A stretch of 64,000 bases of DNA from JACKJP01 sp050249695 (lineage in GTDB: Bacteria; Pseudomonadota; Alphaproteobacteria; Rhizobiales; Tepidamorphaceae), in assembly GCA_050249695.1 (NCBI GenBank), contig JBFWQA010000001.1:1-64000 (forward strand). The letters run 5' to 3'. The position numbers and the translations under genes are program-made. Below the pieces are notes generated by a model, which was not told the origin of the DNA, did not search any database, and saw nothing but the letters and a program-made list of their open reading frames with translations. Of this stretch, positions 34,237 through 44,001 are shown piece after piece (the stretch's first letter is position 1; each line of letters starts with the position of its first letter).

Positions 34237-35631
34237 CTATCCGTCTTTCGGGTTCTCTTCACCCGAGGATGTCCTTCGGTTGCGCCGCTGCTGCCGCCAT
34301 GCCTTGCGCATGGCACGGCCGCGCAGGGTCATGCCGTGCGCGGTACGAAAGAGCAGCGCGCGGCCGCGCGCGAATTCCTCAAGCTCGACAGCGTAGACTT
34401 CGGAAAGCGTTGCCCTCAGATCGATGACTCCCTGCGCCGCGACATCGTGGAAGCGGCGCAGATTGGCCATCCAGAACGGGCTCACCAGCAGTGAAATCGC
34501 GATCACCGTCAGCGCCAGTTGATAGCCTTCCGCATCGAGAACACCCCGGCTGACGCCGATCGTAGCCAGAATGAACGAAAACTCGCCGATCTGCGCCATG
34601 ATGAGACCGGAGGGAAAGGCATGCTGCCAGGGCGTTCCGGCGAGATGCAGCAAGGCGATGTTGACGATGGACTTCACGGCAAGCACGAGCACGACGAAGA
34701 TGCTCACCGTGCCCAGATTTTCCCAGACATAGCTCAGGTCCAACAGCAGGCCGATAGACAGAAAGAAGACGAAGATGAGAACGGACTGTATCGGCTCGGT
34801 GACCTTGATCGCCGAAACCCGCAGGGTCGTATTGGCTATGACGAGCCCGGCGAGGAATGCCCCGTAGGCGGCCGACAGGCCAATGAGTCCGGTGATCGCG
34901 GCCGCGCTGAAGCAGACAGCGAGCGATCCCATCGTCATCAGATCGGCGTTCCCGCGCATCGCGTCCGTGAAGGGAAAATGTATCTTGCGGCGTGTTGACA
35001 GGACGCGCACCAGGGCGACGACGAACACCAGCGCTCCCACCGATTTGACGACGCCCAGCCAGTCGAAGCCGCGACCGCCCAGCGAATCGGCAAAGATCAG
35101 CATCGGGATCGCGATGATGTCCTGGGCGATCAGGACGCCGACCGTGATCTGGCCGATAGGCGCCCGGAGTTCGTCGATGTCGTCGAGCATCTTGATGGCG
35201 ACGGCGGTGCTCGACAGCGCGATGATGAAGGCAAGCAGCAGCGATTGCCCGGTCGGCCAGCCGAGCACGGCGCCGAACGCGAATGTGAACGCGGCTGCAA
35301 TTGCGATCTGTCCGGCGACGACGAACAGCGACGGGCCGATCACGCGCATGAACGCCTTCAGTGACAGTTCCATGCCGATGAGAAACAGCAGCATGACGAC
35401 GCCGAGCTCGGCCAGCACCGACATCGAACCGGATCGGTCTACCAGCTGCAGCCCGCTCGGCCCTAGAATGACGCCGGCAATGATGTAGCCGACGACGGCG
35501 GGTTGTTTGAGGCGCGTCAGGCCAAGCCCCAGAAGCACGGCCGCCGCTACGACGACGGCGAGGCCCGTCATGTCGAAATGGGCCCCCATTGCCGTTCCGG
35601 CGAGCGAATCGCCCCCTTCGGCTTCGTTCAT
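34237..35631 (-). CDS. CPA2-type cation/proton antiporter (Kef/RosB-like)
   Basis: A 464-residue membrane protein with about twelve helices. It has the family start VGYIIAGVILGPSGL, LLFLIGMELSLKAF, and the ion-binding region LIAQDIIAIPML with its Q-D pair. No C-terminal RCK/TrkA-N domain is present. Instead there is a short basic cytoplasmic tail ending in charged residues. It probably exchanges K+ or Na+ for protons. A GGAG site lies upstream of the ATG. It converges on the DUF2892 gene. Confidence 0.85.
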   Translation of the reverse strand: MNEAEGGDSLAGTAMGAHFDMTGLAVVVAAAVLLGLGLTRLKQPAVVGYIIAGVILGPSGLQLVDRSGSMSVLAELGVVMLLFLIGMELSLKAFMRVIGPSLFVVAGQIAIAAAFTFAFGAVLGWPTGQSLLLAFIIALSSTAVAIKMLDDIDELRAPIGQITVGVLIAQDIIAIPMLIFADSLGGRGFDWLGVVKSVGALVFVVALVRVLSTRRKIHFPFTDAMRGNADLMTMGSLAVCFSAAAITGLIGLSAAYGAFLAGLVIANTTLRVSAIKVTEPIQSVLIFVFFLSIGLLLDLSYVWENLGTVSIFVVLVLAVKSIVNIALLHLAGTPWQHAFPSGLIMAQIGEFSFILATIGVSRGVLDAEGYQLALTVIAISLLVSPFWMANLRRFHDVAAQGVIDLRATLSEVYAVELEEFARGRALLFRTAHGMTLRGRAMRKAWRQQRRNRRTSSGEENPKDG

Positions 35632-35802
35632 GAATCACGCTCCGTGGCAGTGCGCCATTCGACTCCGGGCGCGCCGCGCGCGTCAAGCCTCCTGCGAAAG
35701 GGCCGAACGCGTCCGCCGCGATCACAACAGGTTTATTTGGCTTTTCGCGAATACCTGATTTCTTTCAGTTCACCGTTCAAGAAGTGACATTGGGAGAAGC
35801 CG

Positions 35803-36246
35803 ATGAAGAAAATTGCCGTAGCCGTGGCGCTGATGACGCTGGCCGTAACCGGGCCGGCATCTGCCGCCGAGGATCCGATTGCCGCGCGCCAGGCCGTGAT
35901 GAAATCCAACGGCGCTGCCGTCGGCGCGCTGGCCAAGATGGTCAAGGGCGAGACAGAATATAATGCCCTGGCGGCGGAGATGGCGATGCGCACGATCTCC
36001 TCTGGCCTGGTTGCTTTTCCGAGCCTTTTTCCGGCGGGCTCCGAAACGGGCGGCGACACCAAGGCATCGCCGAAAATCTGGGAAGACATGGCGGGATTCC
36101 AGCAGGCGGCGGCGAAGGCCACCGCTGACGCGGCCGCTGCCATAGGGCCGGCCGGGCAGGGTTTGGACGCGCTCAAAGGTGTGTTCGGCACCGTCGCCCG
36201 GAATTGCGCCGGCTGCCACGAAACCTATCAGTTGAGCAGCAAATGA
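35803..36246 (+). CDS. Cytochrome c class II (cytochrome c'-like)
   Basis: A 147-residue periplasmic haem protein with a signal peptide (about residues 1-22, ending TGPASAAEDP) and a single C-terminal haem site, C135-x-x-C138-H139. This is the four-helix class II arrangement. Such proteins bind NO/CO or transfer electrons. The gene is 41 bases upstream of a dihaem cytochrome gene, so the two may form one electron-transfer unit. Confidence 0.87.
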   Translation: MKKIAVAVALMTLAVTGPASAAEDPIAARQAVMKSNGAAVGALAKMVKGETEYNALAAEMAMRTISSGLVAFPSLFPAGSETGGDTKASPKIWEDMAGFQQAAAKATADAAAAIGPAGQGLDALKGVFGTVARNCAGCHETYQLSSK

Positions 36247-36287
36247 CGCAGCTTATCACCCTCTGAAATCGCTTTAAGGACGGTCAC

Positions 36288-37193
36288 ATGCGAAGACTAT
36301 TGCTCGCGTTGATCGTCCTTATGCTTGCAGGCGCCGGTGCATTCTGGTGGCTCAGCGCGCCGCAAGTCCTCAAGGCAGCCGACATCCCGTCCGCCGTCGG
36401 CGATCCTGAACGCGGCGAATATGCGTTCTATATGGCGGGCTGCTCGTCCTGCCACGCCGCGCCCGGTTCGGACGACAGGCTGTCGCTCGCGGGCGGCATG
36501 GAATTCGCGACCGCGTTCGGCACGTTCCGCGCCCCCAACATCTCGCCCGATCCGGATGCGGGGATCGGCGGCTGGTCGACGCTGCAGTTCGTCAATGCCG
36601 TCATGCGTGGCGTCTCGCCGAAGGGCGATCATTACTATCCGGCCTTTCCATACTCTTCCTATCAGCGCATGAAGATCGAAGACGTGGTCGACCTGAAGGC
36701 GTTCATGGACACGCTGCCGCCGGTGGCAAAACCGGCGCCCGGTCACGACGTGCCGTTTCCCTTCAATTTCCGGCGCGGTCTTGGATTCTGGAAGCTGATC
36801 TATATCGATCGGATGCCCTTCCGACCCGATCCGGACCTGAACGATCAGCAGAATCGTGGCGCCTATCTGGTCGAGGGGCCAGGCCATTGCAACGAATGCC
36901 ATACGCCCCGCTCGATCCTCGGCGGTCTCGACTACACCCGCCGTCTCTCCGGAGCCCCCAATCCGGAAGGCAAGGGACGCGTGCCCAATATTACGCCCCA
37001 TGATACGGACGGCATCGGCAACTGGTCGCTGGACGAGATCGTTTTTTCCCTGGAAAGCGGGTTCACGCCGGAATTCGATTCATTCGGCGGCAACATGGCC
37101 AAGGTCGTCGCCAATACCTCCAGGCTCACAGCCGAGGACAGGGCCGCCATAGCGGCCTATCTGAAGACAATTCCCGCCCTGCCGGACAATTGA
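36288..37193 (+). CDS. Membrane-anchored dihaem cytochrome c
   Basis: A 301-residue protein with an N-terminal membrane anchor (about residues 5-22) and two haem sites, C52-S-S-C55-H56 and C201-N-E-C204-H205. The layout resembles cytochrome subunits of periplasmic alcohol/aldehyde or sorbitol dehydrogenases. It probably carries electrons from an unlinked periplasmic dehydrogenase, or from the class II cytochrome upstream, to the respiratory chain. No dehydrogenase gene is adjacent. Confidence 0.87.
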   Translation: MRRLLLALIVLMLAGAGAFWWLSAPQVLKAADIPSAVGDPERGEYAFYMAGCSSCHAAPGSDDRLSLAGGMEFATAFGTFRAPNISPDPDAGIGGWSTLQFVNAVMRGVSPKGDHYYPAFPYSSYQRMKIEDVVDLKAFMDTLPPVAKPAPGHDVPFPFNFRRGLGFWKLIYIDRMPFRPDPDLNDQQNRGAYLVEGPGHCNECHTPRSILGGLDYTRRLSGAPNPEGKGRVPNITPHDTDGIGNWSLDEIVFSLESGFTPEFDSFGGNMAKVVANTSRLTAEDRAAIAAYLKTIPALPDN

Positions 37194-37210
37194 GGCACGC
37201 CCCGCGCCTT

Positions 37211-38311
37211 TCAGCCCGCCGGCTTCCAGATATAGTTGTTCGAGATCGCGAAATTGAAGATGGTGCCGACGAGGATGCCGGCCAGTGCCGACAGCCACCA
37301 TGTCTCGTGATGCGTGTTCAGATAGCCGGCAACCCCGACATTGGCGATGGCGCCGAAGCCGCACACCACAATGAAGTAGAAGAGGCCGGTGAACCAGGAA
37401 AGCCCGGTGTAGCGGCTGCGGCGGAAGGTCAGCGCATTGTTGAGCGCGAAGTTCGAAACCATCGCCGTAAGCGTCGCGCCGGCCTGCGCCGCGTTGAATG
37501 AAAGCCCGACCGAGAACAGCAACGTATGCAGCGCGGCGAAGTGCACGAGGACGCCGCTGAGACCGATGAACGCGAAGCTGGTGAACTTCGCCGGCAGCAG
37601 GCCACCGGTCATGCTGGCGACGATCTGATCGGCGAACTCCAGCAGCACCGCGGCGTCGAGCTTGGATTCTCCCGCGCCGCGCGAGCGGAAATTGATCTGC
37701 ACCTCGCGCACGGCGATATCGCGGCCGCGCGAAGCCTGCAGGATGTCGACCAGAATCTTGAAGCCGCCGGGGCGGACCTCGGCGATCGCCTGGTTGAAAA
37801 GACCGCGTTCGAACAGAAAGAAGCCGGTCAGCGGATCGGTGAGGTTGCGTCCGGTTACCAGCCTTGCGAGCCGGTTGCCGATGCGGCTGGCCAGCCCCCT
37901 CATGCCGCGGTGCGACGCCAGCGTCCGCTGGTTCTTGAAACGCGAGCCGATCACCAGCTGCGCCTGTTGCTCCAGCGCCGCGTGAAGCATCAGCTTCAGA
38001 TCCGCAGGATCGTGCTGTCCGTCGCAATCCATGACCGCGACATAATGGGTGTCGGCGAGCATGACACCTTCGGCGACGGCCGAGCTGAGGCCCTGCCGGC
38101 CTATCCTGTGAATGCAGAGCAATTCCACGGACGACGTGTTGGCGAGGGATTTGATATGCTCAGCGGTGCCGTCCGGGCTGTTGTCGTCAACGAAAATGAT
38201 GCGCCGGATCAGATGGCGACTGGTCGAACGCGAAATTTCCGAGACGATGGGTCCGATATTATCGCGCTCGTTGAAACACGGCATGACGACGGTCAGTATG
38301 GCCTCGTCCAT
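37211..38311 (-). CDS. Polyprenyl-phosphate glycosyltransferase fused to a GtrA-like membrane domain
   Basis: The 366-residue protein has an N-terminal GT-A family 2 domain (VVMPCFNERDNIG, FVDDNSPDGT, VMDCDGQHDP, all typical of dolichol-phosphate mannosyltransferase). A C-terminal four-helix GtrA-type domain starts near residue 235. It would transfer a sugar to a polyprenyl phosphate and help flip it across the membrane. The ATG chosen directly precedes the catalytic domain. The DUF2079-like gene lies upstream on the same strand, which fits a cell-surface glycan modification unit. Confidence 0.87.
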   Translation of the reverse strand: MDEAILTVVMPCFNERDNIGPIVSEISRSTSRHLIRRIIFVDDNSPDGTAEHIKSLANTSSVELLCIHRIGRQGLSSAVAEGVMLADTHYVAVMDCDGQHDPADLKLMLHAALEQQAQLVIGSRFKNQRTLASHRGMRGLASRIGNRLARLVTGRNLTDPLTGFFLFERGLFNQAIAEVRPGGFKILVDILQASRGRDIAVREVQINFRSRGAGESKLDAAVLLEFADQIVASMTGGLLPAKFTSFAFIGLSGVLVHFAALHTLLFSVGLSFNAAQAGATLTAMVSNFALNNALTFRRSRYTGLSWFTGLFYFIVVCGFGAIANVGVAGYLNTHHETWWLSALAGILVGTIFNFAISNNYIWKPAG

Positions 38312-38410
38312 CTCCAGCCCCCCGACTTGGTGAGCGCCGCATGCCGTTGGCGCCCATCGCATGAGAGTCCGGTCTATCGCAGGCGAGGATTGCCGGCGCA
38401 AGCGGCGCGA

Positions 38411-39865
38411 TCAGTTTGCCCCCGGCTGAAAGAACAGGAGTCTCCCGACCCGCCGTGTTTCGAGATAACCGGCATCGGCCAGCGCCTTCTTGGCCGCATG
38501 GGAATCCATGTCGCCGTCGAACACGATGGCGGTCCCGCAGCCGTCCGGCACCGCGCCCCCGTTCAGATGGGTATCGCGCGGAAACGCGTCAGGCCGGAGC
38601 GCCACGACGCCCACCGATGCGCAGACCTTCGCGTCTCCCGACCTGAGCGCGCCGTCGATCTCGTCCAGATACTGTGCCGTCACGCCGTCCGGCATGTCGA
38701 ACACGAGAACGGGGAGGGTGTAATAGCCGCTGTTCCGCAAGCCCAGCAGGGCCGAGACGGGCGCCGTCGTGGACAGGATGAAGAAGGCGAGTGCGGCAAG
38801 TTCAGCGGCGCCCGCCCGCCCGGCCGCGCCACGCCCGATCGCCTGTGCCATCACGAGAAGCTGTATCACCGCGAATGGCAGGCCGTAGTGCAGGGTGAAG
38901 AGCCCGAGCTCGTCGCGTACCGACAGGGCATGAAGTCCGAGCAGGGGCAGCAGGCAGAGCAGGGGCACCAGATACGGCTTGTGGAACCAGCCCAGCAGCG
39001 CCAGACCGAGAAGGAGCGGCAACAGTCCGGCCGAGAGGGCGATGCCGGCCAGCCGTTCCACAATGAATGCCGGCGTCAGATGAGCAAAGAATCCGCTTCC
39101 CACGAAATTGCTCCGCACCGAGTCGAATCCGGGAAAGTAGTGCTTCTGGATAAGGATGGCCGTTACCGAGATCGCGATGCCGAGGCCCGCCAGCGCGGCG
39201 CCGCGTCCCCAGGCGACATCCTTGCCGTCTATTGCCGCGATCGCCGAGACGCAGACCGTCGCATAGGCGGCATAGAAGCCGCCGTCCTCCCGGTAGAGGG
39301 CGAGGAGGATGAAGCCGGCGGCGATGCGGGTGGCGCTCCTGTCGCGCAGCGCAAGGAAGGTGAAAAGGGTCAGGCCCGTCACGGCGGCCTCGTAATGCGG
39401 ATATCCCGTCTCCCTGAGGACGAATTCACCTAGAAGGAAGAAGGCGAGGATCAGGCTTCGGAACAGCCACCGGACAAGGCCCGAATGAAGTCCCTTCTCG
39501 GTTTGCCAGGCGAGCAGGAATGCGGGAACGGCGTAGGCGACGCCGTGGAAAAGCGCGAATGAATGTATCCCGGTGAGGCCGAGCGGCCGGGTGACGAGAA
39601 TCGACCAGAGATAGAGGATCGGCGAGAAGTGGTAGCTGTAGAAGCTGAGGTCGTTGACGGCGGCTGGATTGCGCAGCAGGGGATCTGCTGACTGAAGCAG
39701 GTGGGCGAACCAGCCCGTGTCCAGAATAAAGCCACCCTTCTCGAAATGGTTGATGACCGGAACGACGTGATAGACAAGCACGACGCCGGCGATCGCCAGT
39801 GAGATGGGCAGAGCGGCGAGTCTTCCGGTGCGGGAAACGGCGGACGACGCCTGAACGCCGCTCAT
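38411..39865 (-). CDS. DUF2079-like integral membrane protein
   Basis: A 484-residue protein with about ten membrane segments and a large periplasmic C-terminal part. The segment near residue 30-80 (NHFEKGGFILDTGWFAHLLQ) resembles DUF2079 proteins, thought to be GT-C-like glycosyltransferases. Its start overlaps the stop of the M20 peptidase (ATGA), so both are cotranscribed. It precedes the glycosyltransferase gene by 99 bases. The enzymatic role is not established. Confidence 0.68.
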   Translation of the reverse strand: MSGVQASSAVSRTGRLAALPISLAIAGVVLVYHVVPVINHFEKGGFILDTGWFAHLLQSADPLLRNPAAVNDLSFYSYHFSPILYLWSILVTRPLGLTGIHSFALFHGVAYAVPAFLLAWQTEKGLHSGLVRWLFRSLILAFFLLGEFVLRETGYPHYEAAVTGLTLFTFLALRDRSATRIAAGFILLALYREDGGFYAAYATVCVSAIAAIDGKDVAWGRGAALAGLGIAISVTAILIQKHYFPGFDSVRSNFVGSGFFAHLTPAFIVERLAGIALSAGLLPLLLGLALLGWFHKPYLVPLLCLLPLLGLHALSVRDELGLFTLHYGLPFAVIQLLVMAQAIGRGAAGRAGAAELAALAFFILSTTAPVSALLGLRNSGYYTLPVLVFDMPDGVTAQYLDEIDGALRSGDAKVCASVGVVALRPDAFPRDTHLNGGAVPDGCGTAIVFDGDMDSHAAKKALADAGYLETRRVGRLLFFQPGAN

Positions 39866-41262
39866 GCTGCGGAATTGCCCTTCAGCGCTTCAAGAATCCG
39901 CACCCAGGAGCGGATGCCGCCCCGGAAGCTCGAGAGTTCGTATTTCTCGTTCGGGCTGTGAATGGCATCGTCTTCCAGCGCGAAGCCGATCATGAGCGTG
40001 TCGAGGCCGAGCCGGCGCTTGAAGTCGCCGACGATGGGAATGGAGCCGCCCATGCCGATCAGCGCGGCGTTTCTGCCCCATTCCGCTGCGAGTGCCCGCG
40101 ACGCGGCATTGACCGCCGGCCCGCTCATATCGAGCATGATCGCGGGGCTCGCCGCATGCGAGAGGAATTGCGCCGAACAGTCGGCCGGCAGCCGTTCGCG
40201 GACGAAATCGCGGAACGCCTGTCTGATCGCGGCGGGATCCTGATCGCCGACGAGCCGGAACGAGACCTTGGCGGACGCTTTCGACGGGATGACCGTCTTG
40301 GAGCCCTCGCCGGTATAGCCGCCGACAATGCCGTTCACGTCGCAGGTCGGGCGCGCCCACAATTGCTCCAGCGCGGAGTGGTTGTTCTCGCCGGCGGGTA
40401 CGGAAAGGCCGACATCGGCGAGGAACTGCTCTTCGGGGAAATCGAGGGCCGCCCACTGCGCCCTCAGGCTGTCGGGCAGTTCCGGTACCCCGTCGTAGAA
40501 GCCCGGCAGCGCGACCTTTCCATTGTCGTGATGCATGGCCGCGAGAATACGCGTCAGAACCCTGATCGGGTTCTGCGCCGCGCCGCCGTAGAGGCCGGAG
40601 TGCAGGTCGCGATTGGCGGCGGTGACGATCACTTCCTCAAAAACCAGGCCGCGCAGCATGGTGGTGATCGCTGGCGTCGTGCGGTCCCACATCGCGGTGT
40701 CGCAGACGAGCGCCAGATCGGCCTTCAGTTCCTCGGTGTTGCTGTCGAGGAACGGTCCGAGATTGACGCTGCCGGATTCTTCCTCCCCTTCGATGAGCAT
40801 GCTGACCGGCAGCGGCAATTCTCCCGTCGCCTCGATCAGGGCGCGGCACGCCTCCACGAAAGTCATGAGCTGGCCCTTGTCGTCGGAGGAACCGCGGCCA
40901 TGGATGATCTTGCCCGCCTTGCCCTCAAGGAGAGCCGGGTCGAAGGCGTCCCGCGTCCACAGTTCGGCGGGGTCGGCGGGCTGCACGTCATAGTGGCCGT
41001 AGAACAGCACGTGCGGACCGGGCGCCGAGGTCTTGCCGCGCCAGTGCGCGACCACCATCGGCTGCCCGTCGCTTTCGCGCACGCTTGCCTCGAACCCGAG
41101 GGCGGACAGCTCCCGGGAAAGCCATTCGGCGGCCCTGCGGCAATCGCCGGCATAGCGGCTGTCGGCGGAAATGCTCGGAATCCGGATCAGTTCGAAGAGT
41201 CGCTCGAGCGCGCCGTCGAGATTGGCATCCGCCCGACTGAGGGCTTTTTCGGTTGCGGCCAT
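39862..41262 (-). CDS. M20 family metallopeptidase (dipeptidase/carboxypeptidase)
   Basis: A 466-residue dizinc hydrolase. Ligands and catalytic residues are visible: H90 and D92 in FYGHYDVQPAD, D127 in GRGSSDDKG, and E160-E161 in IEGEEESG. A dimerisation domain is inserted in the middle. It likely cleaves dipeptides or acylated amino acids in the cytosol. GGAGGGGAGG immediately before the ATG marks the start; the longer open frame upstream is antisense to the ATPase gene region. Confidence 0.9.
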   Translation of the reverse strand: MAATEKALSRADANLDGALERLFELIRIPSISADSRYAGDCRRAAEWLSRELSALGFEASVRESDGQPMVVAHWRGKTSAPGPHVLFYGHYDVQPADPAELWTRDAFDPALLEGKAGKIIHGRGSSDDKGQLMTFVEACRALIEATGELPLPVSMLIEGEEESGSVNLGPFLDSNTEELKADLALVCDTAMWDRTTPAITTMLRGLVFEEVIVTAANRDLHSGLYGGAAQNPIRVLTRILAAMHHDNGKVALPGFYDGVPELPDSLRAQWAALDFPEEQFLADVGLSVPAGENNHSALEQLWARPTCDVNGIVGGYTGEGSKTVIPSKASAKVSFRLVGDQDPAAIRQAFRDFVRERLPADCSAQFLSHAASPAIMLDMSGPAVNAASRALAAEWGRNAALIGMGGSIPIVGDFKRRLGLDTLMIGFALEDDAIHSPNEKYELSSFRGGIRSWVRILEALKGNSAA

Positions 41263-41299
41263 GGCCTCCCCTCCGTGATTGTTACCTGCGATGGCGCGG

Positions 41300-42805
41300 T
41301 CAGCGGCGGCGGAGCGACCCGAGAATACCCCTGACCAGCGCGTTGGCGAGCTGGCGGCCGACCGAGGTTGCAACCGAGCGGCTGACCGACTTGATGACGG
41401 CTTCAGTCGTCGTCTGACGGCCTCCACTTGAACTGCGGGCAGCCTTTGCAGCTTCCTTCGCTTCTCTTTCACGCGCGGCGATTTCCGCCTGACGCGCTTC
41501 GCTCGCCTGCTTTTCCGCGCCGCGCTTCTGCAGAATCTCGTAGGCGGAATCGCGGTCGACGGTCCGCTCGTACATGCCGCGCACCGGGCTTTCGCTGTCC
41601 ATGATCGTGCGGCGCTCCGCATCGGTCACCGGGCCGAGACGGGAGGAGGGTGGGCGGATCAGCGTGCGCTGGACCATGGAAGGCGCGCCCTTGCCCTCAA
41701 GGACGGAAACCAGCGCTTCGCCGACGCCGAGCTGGGTGATTACCTCTGCGGTATCGAAATCCGGATTCTGCCGGAACGTGTCGGCGGCGGTGCGTACTGC
41801 CTTCTGCTCGCGCGGGGTATAGGCGCGCAGAGCGTGCTGGATGCGGTTGCCGAGCTGCGCGAGGACCGCATCCGGCACGTCGAGCGGGTTCTGGGTAACG
41901 AAATAGACGCCGACGCCCTTGGAGCGGATGAGGCGCACCACCTGCTCCACCTTGTCCACCAGCGCCTTGGGCGCATCGTCGAAAAGCAGATGCGCCTCGT
42001 CGAAGAAGAAGATGAGCTTGGGCTTGTCGGGATCGCCCACTTCGGGAAGCTCCTCGAACAGCTCCGACATCAGCCATAGCAGAAAGGTCGCGTAGAGCCG
42101 GGGCGAGCGCATAAGCTCGTCGGCGGCGAGCACGCTGACGAAGCCGCGCCCGTCGCGATCGATGCGCATGAGGTCGCGCAGGTCGAGCGCCGGCTCGCCG
42201 AAGAACATGTCGCCGCCCTGGTTCTCCAGCACGAGCAACTGCCGCTGGATGGCACCGACCGATGCTTTGGTCACATTGCCATACTCGGTCTGGATCGTGG
42301 TGCCGCGCTCGGCGAGATCCTGAAGCAGCGAGCGCAGATCCTTCAGATCCAGCAGGAGAAGGCCTTCTTCGTCCGCGATCCGGAACGCGATGTTGAGCGC
42401 GCCCTCCTGCGCCTCGGAAAGATCGAGCAGCCGCGAAAGCAGCAACGGCCCCATCTCCGAGATCGTCGTGCGGATCGGGTGTCCCTGACGGCCGAAGAGA
42501 TCCCAGAAGATCGTCGGCGTCGCCCCGTATTTGTAATCGTCGAAGCCGATATCGGCGGCGCGCTTGGCGAGGAAATCCTTGGCCTCGCCGGTCATGGCGA
42601 TGCCGGAGAGATCACCCTTGACGTCGGCGCAGAACACCGGGACGCCCGCGGCGGAAAATCCTTCGGCGAGTATCTGCAACGTCACGGTCTTGCCGGTGCC
42701 GGTGGCGCCGGTTACGAGCCCGTGCCGGTTGGCGAGCCGGAGTTCCAGGGCTTCGCGTTTGCCGTCGCTCCCTCCAATGAAGATGCTGCTGCTGTCGAGC
42801 GCCAT
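41300..42805 (-). CDS. HerA-like ATPase, DUF853 family
   Basis: A 501-residue P-loop ATPase of the HerA/FtsK group. Walker A is GATGTGKT at 33-40, with Walker B LIFFFDEAHLLF in the middle. The charged C-terminal region has repeated AREREAKEAAKA-type coiled-coil sequence. E. coli YjgR is a relative. The cellular role of the group is unclear; DNA or nucleotide-dependent translocation is inferred from HerA. The ATG follows GGGGAAG and directly precedes the domain. Confidence 0.87.
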   Translation of the reverse strand: MALDSSSIFIGGSDGKREALELRLANRHGLVTGATGTGKTVTLQILAEGFSAAGVPVFCADVKGDLSGIAMTGEAKDFLAKRAADIGFDDYKYGATPTIFWDLFGRQGHPIRTTISEMGPLLLSRLLDLSEAQEGALNIAFRIADEEGLLLLDLKDLRSLLQDLAERGTTIQTEYGNVTKASVGAIQRQLLVLENQGGDMFFGEPALDLRDLMRIDRDGRGFVSVLAADELMRSPRLYATFLLWLMSELFEELPEVGDPDKPKLIFFFDEAHLLFDDAPKALVDKVEQVVRLIRSKGVGVYFVTQNPLDVPDAVLAQLGNRIQHALRAYTPREQKAVRTAADTFRQNPDFDTAEVITQLGVGEALVSVLEGKGAPSMVQRTLIRPPSSRLGPVTDAERRTIMDSESPVRGMYERTVDRDSAYEILQKRGAEKQASEARQAEIAAREREAKEAAKAARSSSGGRQTTTEAVIKSVSRSVATSVGRQLANALVRGILGSLRRR

Positions 42806-43006
42806 GGACTTCTTCCCCGTCTGTCTTGAACCCGGCTGGGAAAACTTATGGCCCATGGGGGGGTACGACGCAATCGCCGCCCGCCGTCAGCGATCGTCAA
42901 AGGGTCATTTGACTCCCGGCCTGTTATGGGCGCTCATAACTGCCCGGCCATGCAGGAGGCGATGCCTTCCGTGCAGGGTTTTCTTGGTTTCTTGCGGAGG
43001 ACTTCA

Positions 43007-43357
43007 ATGGACGAACTGGTTTCGCGTATCGCCTCGCAGGTCGGTGTTGACGAGAACACCGCTCGGCGCGCCGTAGAGATCATTCTCGGATTTCTCAAGG
43101 ATGCGGGACCCGAGGACGAGGTATCCACCCTTCTCGACGAGATGCCGGGTGGTCGTCAGGCCGCCGAGGCGGGCAGCGGCGAAGCCGGATTCATGGGTGC
43201 GATGGGGGCTTTCAACGCGTTGACCAGAGCCGGTCTCGGGATGGGCGAGGTCCAGGGCGTTGTCAAGGAAGTCGTTGCCTACGCGCGGGAAAAGGCCGGT
43301 GCCGAACGGGTCGACGCGGTCATTGGCGCAATTCCCGGTCTTTCGCAATTTGTCTAA
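43007..43357 (+). CDS. DUF2267-like small helical protein
   Basis: A 116-residue protein beginning MDELVSRIASQVGVDENTARRAVEIILGFL, a helical pattern seen in DUF2267 and related small proteins. A glycine-rich middle follows. No signal peptide or catalytic motif is seen. GGAGG six bases upstream fixes the start, and the frame further upstream looks non-coding. Function is unknown. Confidence 0.7.
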   Translation: MDELVSRIASQVGVDENTARRAVEIILGFLKDAGPEDEVSTLLDEMPGGRQAAEAGSGEAGFMGAMGAFNALTRAGLGMGEVQGVVKEVVAYAREKAGAERVDAVIGAIPGLSQFV

Positions 43358-43466
43358 TGTTGTATCGGGCTCGTTTGTCTTATCGACGTCTTTCGATGCT
43401 AGAGGCAGCGGCCGGCTGCGGGCGCCGCGCCCTTGTCAACGACAGAAATTCGGTTTGGGGGGATTC

Positions 43467-43874
43467 ATGAGCTACACGATAAGCAAGATCGAGGGCATCG
43501 GGCCGAAATATGCCGCCAGGCTGAAGAAGGCCGGCATCAATACGACGACGCGCCTTCTGGAACGCGGCTGTGACCCGAAGGGCCGCAAGAGCGTTGCCGA
43601 TGAGAGCGGTATCGAGGAGACGCTGATCCTCAAATGGACCAACATGGCCGATCTGATGCGCATCAGGGGGGTCGGCGAGGAATATTCCGAACTGCTGGAG
43701 GCGGCCGGCGTCGATACGGTGAAGGAATTGCGCCGCCGCAATGCCACCAATCTCCACCAGGCGATGGTGGAGGCCAATGGCAATCGGCGTCTCGTCCGCG
43801 TTCTTCCCAGTCCCAACCGCGTCTATCAATGGGTCGAACAGGCCAAGAACCTGCCCCCGCTTCTCACTTACTAG
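43467..43874 (+). CDS. DUF4332 helix-hairpin-helix protein
   Basis: A 135-residue protein with two tandem helix-hairpin-helix-like units (ISKIEGIGPKYAARLKKAGI at the start and LMRIRGVGEEYSELLEAAGV in the middle), as in DUF4332. This fold usually contacts DNA backbone in a non-specific way. GGGGGG just upstream of the ATG serves as ribosome site. It is 109 bases after the DUF2267-like gene and may share its transcript. Confidence 0.82.
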   Translation: MSYTISKIEGIGPKYAARLKKAGINTTTRLLERGCDPKGRKSVADESGIEETLILKWTNMADLMRIRGVGEEYSELLEAAGVDTVKELRRRNATNLHQAMVEANGNRRLVRVLPSPNRVYQWVEQAKNLPPLLTY

Positions 43875-44001
43875 CTCCACCGTCAGCCGATACCGCCTGC
43901 GGCGGCATTCAGGTCGTATTCCGCGCGGCGGGCAAACATACTGGACGATCGGCCTGAAAGCCTCTAGCCATAGCCCGAATTGGTATGGCAGATGGCGTAT
44001 T

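Noticed and set aside
39559..39570. Further TGAATG-type matches inside coding sequence (also near 37496 and 39064)
   Set aside because: They are single half-sites within genes for a glycosyltransferase and a membrane protein, with no promoter context or second half.
43875..44001. Possible cobalamin riboswitch before the methylmalonyl-CoA mutase genes
   Set aside because: The gap is only 127 bases and contains no recognisable B12-box element or multi-stem architecture.
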